Source of the DNA: an uncultured Gemmiger sp.
GTDB taxonomy: Bacteria > Bacillota > Clostridia > Oscillospirales > Ruminococcaceae
Length of the DNA: 64,000 nt
Reading direction: 5' to 3'
Assembly: GCA_947629015.1 (NCBI GenBank)
Contig: CANRCB010000005.1
Span: 34,736 to 98,735, forward strand
Shown: piece by piece, positions 59,344 through 64,000 of the stretch
Layout of the letters: the number at the start of each line of letters is the position of its first letter
Numbering within the stretch: the first letter of the stretch is position 1
Translations under genes and position numbers: made by a program
Notes under the pieces: model-generated
Seen by the model: the letters and a program-made list of their open reading frames with translations, nothing else
Databases searched by the model: none
Told to the model about the DNA's origin: nothing

Positions 59344-60762
59344 TTACCAGAGGGTGACGACCTCGTTGTACAGCCCCTCGTAGCTCTTGGCGGAGTTGGC
59401 CCAGCTGAAATCGCACTCCATGGCGCGGCGGACCAGGATCTGCCAGCCTTCGGGGCGCCAGTAGCCCTCCTTGGCGCGCCAGCAGGCCTCGTACAGCTCG
59501 TGGGCGTTGTAGTTGGCGAAGGTGAAGCCGTTGCCGAACCCGTCGCCGGAATCCTTGATGGAATCCTTGAGGCCGCCGGTCTCACGCACGACGGGGATGG
59601 TGCCGTAGCGGCAGGCGATCATCTGCGCAAGGCCGCAGGGCTCGCTGCGGGAGGGCATGAGGAAGATATCGGCGCCGGCGTAGATGCGCTGCGCGAGCGT
59701 GGCATGGTAGCCGATGTACACGCCCACACGCCCGGGGTTGCGGGCGACGAGCTCGTTGAAGAAGTTCTCGTACTGGGCTTCGCCGGAGCCGAGGATGACC
59801 AGCTCGATGCCCTGCTGGAGCAGGCCGTCGGCGATGGAGCGCACCAGGTCAAGGCCCTTGTGCCCCACAAGGCGGGTGACCATGGCCATGACGGGGCTGC
59901 CGTCCTTTTGCAGGCCGAGCTCATCCTGCAAGGCGGCCTTGCAGGCGGCCTTGCCCTTGACGAAATCCTGGGCGGAATAGTTGGCGGCGATGTCGGGATC
60001 GGTGGCGGGGTCAAAGACCTTGGTGTCGATGCCGTTCAGGATACCGCACAGCTTATACTGCTTTTGGCGCAGAAGGCCGTCCAGGCCGTGGCTGAACCAC
60101 GGATCCAGGATCTCCTGCGCGTAGGTGGGGCTGACGGTGGTGATCTTGTCGGCCGTCTCGATGGCGCCCTTCATGAAGTTGGCGCAGCCGTCGTATTCCA
60201 CCACATGGGCGTCCCGCATACCGATGCCGCAGGTGTCCTCCAAAATATCCAGCCCGTATTTGCCCTGGTAGGCAATGTTGTGGATGGTGAACACCGTCTT
60301 GATGTGGCTGAACTTGTCCAGATGGCGGTAGTACAGGTTCAGGTACACCGGGGTAAGGGCGGTCTGCCAGTCATTGCAGTTGATGATGTCGGGCTCGAAA
60401 TCGGTGTAGAACAGCATCTCAAGGATGGCGCGGGAGAAAAACGCGAACCGCTCGCCGTCGTCATAGAAGCCGTACAGCCCGCTGCGCTTGAAGTAATATT
60501 CATTGTCGATGAAATAGAAGGTCACGCCGTCACGCTCGGCCTTGAACAGCCCGCAATACTGGCTGCGCCAGCCCACCGGCACGCTGAAGTTGGTCAAATA
60601 TTCCAGCGTATCCTTGAATTTCAGGTCCTCATACAGCGGCATGACGACACGGCAGTCGATCCCGTCGGCGACAAGGGCTTTGGGCAGCGCGCCGGCCACA
60701 TCGGCCAAACCGCCGGATTTGGCAAAGGGGGCAGCCTCACTGGCTGCGTAGAGGATCTTCAT
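59344..60762 (-). CDS. glgA: Glycogen synthase (ADP-glucose type)
   Basis: 472 residues, GT5 family. ADP-glucose-binding KSGGLADVAGALPKAL (residues 15-30), the acceptor region, and the C-terminal GT-B motif SRSEPCGLAQM with the catalytic glutamate. It extends alpha-1,4 glucan chains from ADP-glucose made by GlgC. Start after GGGAGG. Last gene of glgB-C-D-A. Confidence 0.96.
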   Translation of the reverse strand: MKILYAASEAAPFAKSGGLADVAGALPKALVADGIDCRVVMPLYEDLKFKDTLEYLTNFSVPVGWRSQYCGLFKAERDGVTFYFIDNEYYFKRSGLYGFYDDGERFAFFSRAILEMLFYTDFEPDIINCNDWQTALTPVYLNLYYRHLDKFSHIKTVFTIHNIAYQGKYGLDILEDTCGIGMRDAHVVEYDGCANFMKGAIETADKITTVSPTYAQEILDPWFSHGLDGLLRQKQYKLCGILNGIDTKVFDPATDPDIAANYSAQDFVKGKAACKAALQDELGLQKDGSPVMAMVTRLVGHKGLDLVRSIADGLLQQGIELVILGSGEAQYENFFNELVARNPGRVGVYIGYHATLAQRIYAGADIFLMPSRSEPCGLAQMIACRYGTIPVVRETGGLKDSIKDSGDGFGNGFTFANYNAHELYEACWRAKEGYWRPEGWQILVRRAMECDFSWANSAKSYEGLYNEVVTLW

Positions 60763-60837
60763 GGTACATACCTCCCAGCATACGGTTTTTGTCCGGCGCG
60801 GCGGCCGGCTTTGGGCGGGGCGCCGCGCATACGGTTC

Positions 60838-61962
60838 TCAGACGGTATGGCCCTTGGCCACGAACACAGGGAAGGAATCGGCCCCCGAGAGTTTTTTGCC
60901 GGCCGTGATGTGCACGTTCTTGTCGGCCACCACATACTCGACCTCGGCGCCATCTTCGATGACGCTGTCCTGCATGATGACGCTGTTTTTGACGACGGCG
61001 CCCTTGCGCACCTGGCAGCCGCGGAACAGCACGCAGTTCTCCACCGTGCCCTCCAGCACGCAGCCGTCGGCCACGACGCTGTGCTTGACGTGGCTGCCCG
61101 CAAGGTAGCGGGTGGGGTTGTCGTCACGGATCTTGGTGTAGATGGGGTTGTCGGCGTCAAAAAGCTGCGCCATGGCGGCGGGGTCCAGAAGGCGCATATT
61201 CTCGTCAAAATAGCTCTTCATATCGGCGATGCGGGCCACATAGCCGTCGTAGCGGTACGCCTGCACATTGAGCAGCTCCAAGTTGCGGGCGAGGATATCG
61301 CGCTCAAAGTAGATGAGCCCGCGGGCGGCGGCGTCGCGCACCAGTTCGATGAGGTTCTCGCGGTCGATGATGTAGATGTTGAGCGAGAGGTCCTGCTCGC
61401 CGGGACGGTAGTCATTGGAGAGCAGCTGGGTGACGCGGCCGTCCTTGACTTTGATGGTGTAGTTGTCGCTGCGGGCGCCCTCGGGGATGACCGCGTGGTT
61501 GTAGACCATCGTCACGTCGGCGCCGGAGGCGACGTGCGCCTCGATGAGCTTGTTGAAGTCAAAGTTGAAGGCGTTGCAGGAATCCGACAGGATGACGTAC
61601 TTTTCCTTCTGGTCGCGCAGGAAGTTGAGGATGCTGTCCAGCGCGTCGACACGGCCGGAATACATCTTGACGGTGCGCTCCGCAAAGGGCGGCACGATGT
61701 TCAAACCGCCGTGCTTGCGGGTCAGGTCCCATTCACGGCCGGCGCCGATGTGGTCCATCAGCGAATGGTAGTTGCGCCGCACGATGATGGAAACGTTGTC
61801 GATGCCGGAGTTGGCCATGCTGGAGAGCACGAAATCGATCAGGCGGTAGCGCCCGCCGAACGGGATGGAGGCCATCGAGCGCTCGGTCACGAGATCGGGC
61901 ACGAGGTTATCGTAGGTGTTTGCGAAGATGACGCCCAGGGCGTTTGCCATGCTGCTTACCAT
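60838..61962 (-). CDS. glgD: Glucose-1-phosphate adenylyltransferase subunit GlgD
   Basis: 374 residues. Related to GlgC, but the N-terminal GGxGxRL loop is absent ([15 protein letters not shown] in its place), as in GlgD, the regulatory partner of GlgC in Firmicutes. Nucleotidyltransferase domain then a left-handed beta helix ([17 protein letters not shown]). ATG 61962 overlaps the glgC stop by 7 bases; an ATG at 61950, giving MANALGVIF, is equally typical. Confidence 0.93.
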   Translation of the reverse strand: MVSSMANALGVIFANTYDNLVPDLVTERSMASIPFGGRYRLIDFVLSSMANSGIDNVSIIVRRNYHSLMDHIGAGREWDLTRKHGGLNIVPPFAERTVKMYSGRVDALDSILNFLRDQKEKYVILSDSCNAFNFDFNKLIEAHVASGADVTMVYNHAVIPEGARSDNYTIKVKDGRVTQLLSNDYRPGEQDLSLNIYIIDRENLIELVRDAAARGLIYFERDILARNLELLNVQAYRYDGYVARIADMKSYFDENMRLLDPAAMAQLFDADNPIYTKIRDDNPTRYLAGSHVKHSVVADGCVLEGTVENCVLFRGCQVRKGAVVKNSVIMQDSVIEDGAEVEYVVADKNVHITAGKKLSGADSFPVFVAKGHTV

Positions 61963-63179
61963 TGTTCCGCACCGTCCTTTACATCGTTTGCTACCATCGC
62001 TTTGGGGCCGACGACCGCCCCGGCGCCGATGACCACGCCGGAGCCGACGGTGGCCACATCGCCGGGCTCGGCGATGTTCAGCCCGCCTTCCGGCATGGCG
62101 CCGACCCGGGCGCCCTCTTTGATGAGGACGTTCTCGGCCACGATGCAGTGCGCCACCTGCGCGCCCGCCTTGATGACGGTGCCGCCCATGACCACGGCGC
62201 CCTCCACGGTGGCGCCGTGCTCCACCACGACGCCCGGGAAGAGGATGGAGTCCTTCACGTCGCCGTCCACGCGGCAGCCCTCGGTGATCATCGAGTTGGA
62301 GACCTCGGCGTAGGTGCCGATGCTCTGGCAGGGCTGGCCGGAGTTGCGGGAATAGATCTTCCAGTTTTCGTCAAACAGGTCGATACCGGAATGGCTGGGA
62401 TCCAGCACCTCCATGTTGGCCTGCCACAGGCTGGAGATGGTGCCCACGTCCTTCCAATAGCCGCTGAAGCGGTAGGCGTACATCCGGCGCCCGTCCTTGA
62501 GGAGGTTGGGGATGATGTTGTTGCCGAAATCGTTTTGGGAGTTGGGGTCTGCCTCGTCGGCGATGAGGTAGCTCTTGAGGATGTCCCAGTTGAAGATGTA
62601 GATGCCCATCGAGGCCAGGTTGGACTTGGGGTTTTTGGGCTTTTCCTGGAACTCGCTGATCTTGTCGTTGTCGTCGGTGACCATCAGGCCGAAGCGGGAG
62701 GCCTCGCTCCACGGCACCTCCATGACGGCGACCGAGAACTCGGCGTTTTTCTCCTTGTGGAAGCGGAGGAAATCGCTGTAGTCCTGCTTGCAGATCTGGT
62801 CACCGGAGAGGATGATGACGTACTGGGGGTCATAGCGGTCGATGAAGGAGATGTTCTGGTAGATGGCGTTGGCCGTGCCCTTGTACCAGTCCGACCCGGA
62901 GGCCTGCTGGTAGGGCGGCAGCACGTGCACGCCGCCGTGCAGGCGGTCAAGGTCCCACGGCTGGCCGTTGCCGATATATTCGTTGAGCACGAGCGGCTGG
63001 TACTGCGTGAGGATGCCGACGGTGTCAATGTCGGAGTTGACGCAGTTGGACAGCGGGAAATCAATGATGCGGTACTTCCCGCCGAACGGCACCGCGGGTT
63101 TGGCGAGCTTTTGGGTCAGGGCGTAAAGCCGCGACCCCTGGCCGCCGGCCAGGATCATTGCGATCATTTCTTTTGCCAT
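61956..63179 (-). CDS. glgC: Glucose-1-phosphate adenylyltransferase
   Basis: 407 residues. Makes ADP-glucose from ATP and glucose 1-phosphate, the controlled step of glycogen synthesis. [12 protein letters not shown] (residues 11-22), [15 protein letters not shown], sugar-binding [13 protein letters not shown], and DVGT ([13 protein letters not shown]) are intact; beta-helix C-terminus. Start after GGGGAG. The 56-base gap to glgB indicates one operon. Confidence 0.96.
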   Translation of the reverse strand: MAKEMIAMILAGGQGSRLYALTQKLAKPAVPFGGKYRIIDFPLSNCVNSDIDTVGILTQYQPLVLNEYIGNGQPWDLDRLHGGVHVLPPYQQASGSDWYKGTANAIYQNISFIDRYDPQYVIILSGDQICKQDYSDFLRFHKEKNAEFSVAVMEVPWSEASRFGLMVTDDNDKISEFQEKPKNPKSNLASMGIYIFNWDILKSYLIADEADPNSQNDFGNNIIPNLLKDGRRMYAYRFSGYWKDVGTISSLWQANMEVLDPSHSGIDLFDENWKIYSRNSGQPCQSIGTYAEVSNSMITEGCRVDGDVKDSILFPGVVVEHGATVEGAVVMGGTVIKAGAQVAHCIVAENVLIKEGARVGAMPEGGLNIAEPGDVATVGSGVVIGAGAVVGPKAMVANDVKDGAEQW

Positions 63180-63235
63180 AGTTTGTCTCCCCTTATAAAT
63201 TCGGCTTTTGCGCCGTTGCTTACGCCTTTGGCCCC

Positions 63236-64000
63236 TCAGGCCCCGGCCGTGGCCTTTTTGGCCTTGGCGGCGGGCTTTTTGGCCTTGGCGGCAGGTTTTT
63301 TCTCCGCCGCGGCGGCGGGCTTCTTTTCCGGCTTTTTGCGCGGCGCCGGGACCGAGAAGTACACCGTGGACAGCGGCGGCAGCGTCACGCTGATGTACTG
63401 CTCAAAGCCGTGGCGCGCGCCCTTTTTGCTGCGCAGCGAGCCGTTGGTGATGCCGGCGCCGCCGTATTTCGTATCGTCGGAGCTGAGCACTTCTTTGTAG
63501 GTGCCGGCCACCGGCACGCCCATCTGGTAGTCCTGCCGGAGCACGGGGTTGAAGTTGCACGCGATCATGAGCATCTTGCCCGCCGCGTCCCGCCGCAGGA
63601 AGGCGACGACGCTCTGCTGGTTGTCATCCGACACGATCCACTGGAAGCCCTCCCAGCTGTAATCCACCTGCCACAGGGCGGGGTTCGCGGTGTAGAAGTG
63701 GTTGAGGTCCTGCACGTAGGCTTGCAGCTGGCGGTGCTTTTCGTAGTCCAGCAGCATCCAGTCCAGCTGCTTTTTCTCGTCCCACTCGATGAACTGGCCG
63801 AACTCCTGCCCCATGAACAGCAGCTTTTTGCCGGGGTGCGCCCACATATAGCCGTAGAAGGTGCGCAGGTTGGCAAACTTGGTCTCGTAGTCGCCGGGCA
63901 TCTTGTTGATGAGGCTGCACTTTCCGTGCACGACCTCGTCATGGCTGATGGGCAGCACGAAATTCTCGCTGAAGGCATAGAAGAAGCTGAAGGTGACCTT
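63236..64000 (-). CDS. glgB: 1,4-alpha-glucan branching enzyme, C-terminal part (runs off the window)
   Basis: The last 254 codons of a GH13 branching enzyme, continuing beyond base 64000. Recognised by [12 protein letters not shown] with the transition-state His-Asp, [21 protein letters not shown] and the C-terminal beta domain ([20 protein letters not shown]). The final 35 residues are an extra Lys/Ala/Pro tail ([18 protein letters not shown]) not part of the enzyme fold. First of the glg genes in the window. Confidence 0.95.
   Translation of the reverse strand, partial: KVTFSFFYAFSENFVLPISHDEVVHGKCSLINKMPGDYETKFANLRTFYGYMWAHPGKKLLFMGQEFGQFIEWDEKKQLDWMLLDYEKHRQLQAYVQDLNHFYTANPALWQVDYSWEGFQWIVSDDNQQSVVAFLRRDAAGKMLMIACNFNPVLRQDYQMGVPVAGTYKEVLSSDDTKYGGAGITNGSLRSKKGARHGFEQYISVTLPPLSTVYFSVPAPRKKPEKKPAAAAEKKPAAKAKKPAAKAKKATAGA

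Overview
The window comes from a high-GC Firmicute, most likely an Oscillospiraceae/Ruminococcaceae gut anaerobe of the Faecalibacterium-Gemmiger-Subdoligranulum type. The evidence is the Gram-positive gene order (hprK, ROK glucokinase, murB, rapZ, whiA, dnaE, pfkA; sepF, ylmH, divIVA, ileS, lspA; ylxM, ffh, rpsP, khpA, rimM, trmD), an HPr/HPr-kinase pair, an endonuclease-type MutL, a SpoIIID regulator and the clostridial glgC/glgD glycogen cluster. The genus is inferred; no tRNA, rRNA or CRISPR array was seen.

Layout. 1-2064 (+): the end of an ATPase gene and two permease genes of a lantibiotic/bacitracin-type ABC exporter, closed by a strong terminator. 2140-3838 (-): rpsB-tsf. 4325-14421 (-): central metabolism and envelope block hprK, glcK, murB, a GNAT gene of different base composition, rapZ, whiA, dnaE, pfkA. 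14549-19278 (-): ABC-F ATPase, YjjG-like HAD phosphatase, a 55-residue protein too short for most gene callers, and a membrane-anchored SGNH-like protein whose catalytic serine appears to be replaced. 19464-22365 (-): a three-gene ABC importer of the TrpXYZ type. 22366-23168 is non-coding and filled with nested palindromic repeats. 23169-25493 (-): a secreted protein with thioredoxin-like, EF-hand, leucine-rich and two DUF4214 parts.

25547-42305 (-) is one long run: orphan PTS EIIA, Cof-type HAD phosphatase, RluA-type pseudouridine synthase, lspA, ileS, divIVA, ylmH, sepF, an HlyD-like membrane protein, miaA, mutL, mutS, a YlbF/RicA-like protein and miaB, with internal promoters before sepF, mutS and miaB. 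42426-45221 (-): a DinB-like orphan, a CPA2 antiporter and a small PsiE-like membrane protein. 45390-47335 (+): a two-component system. 47441-49610 (-): uvrC and HPr. 49892-54092 (-): translation and protein-targeting operon ylxM-ffh-rpsP-khpA-rimM-trmD, in which TrmD carries an extra C-terminal GNAT domain. 54343-55236 (+): a cysteine-synthase-like PLP enzyme. 55310-58205 (-): two zinc-ribbon membrane proteins, one interrupted by an in-frame amber codon. 58434-59248 (+): spoIIID and a dCMP deaminase. 59344-64000 (-): glycogen synthesis genes glgB (partial), glgC, glgD, glgA.

The genes fit a fermentative cell that stores glycogen (glg), phosphorylates free glucose by a ROK kinase, runs glycolysis through PfkA, and controls carbon use through HprK acting on Ser46 of HPr. 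Many genes overlap by 4-19 bases, which implies translational coupling. Starts were set from Shine-Dalgarno positions; several are TTG or GTG. All identifications come from reading motifs; no database search was run.
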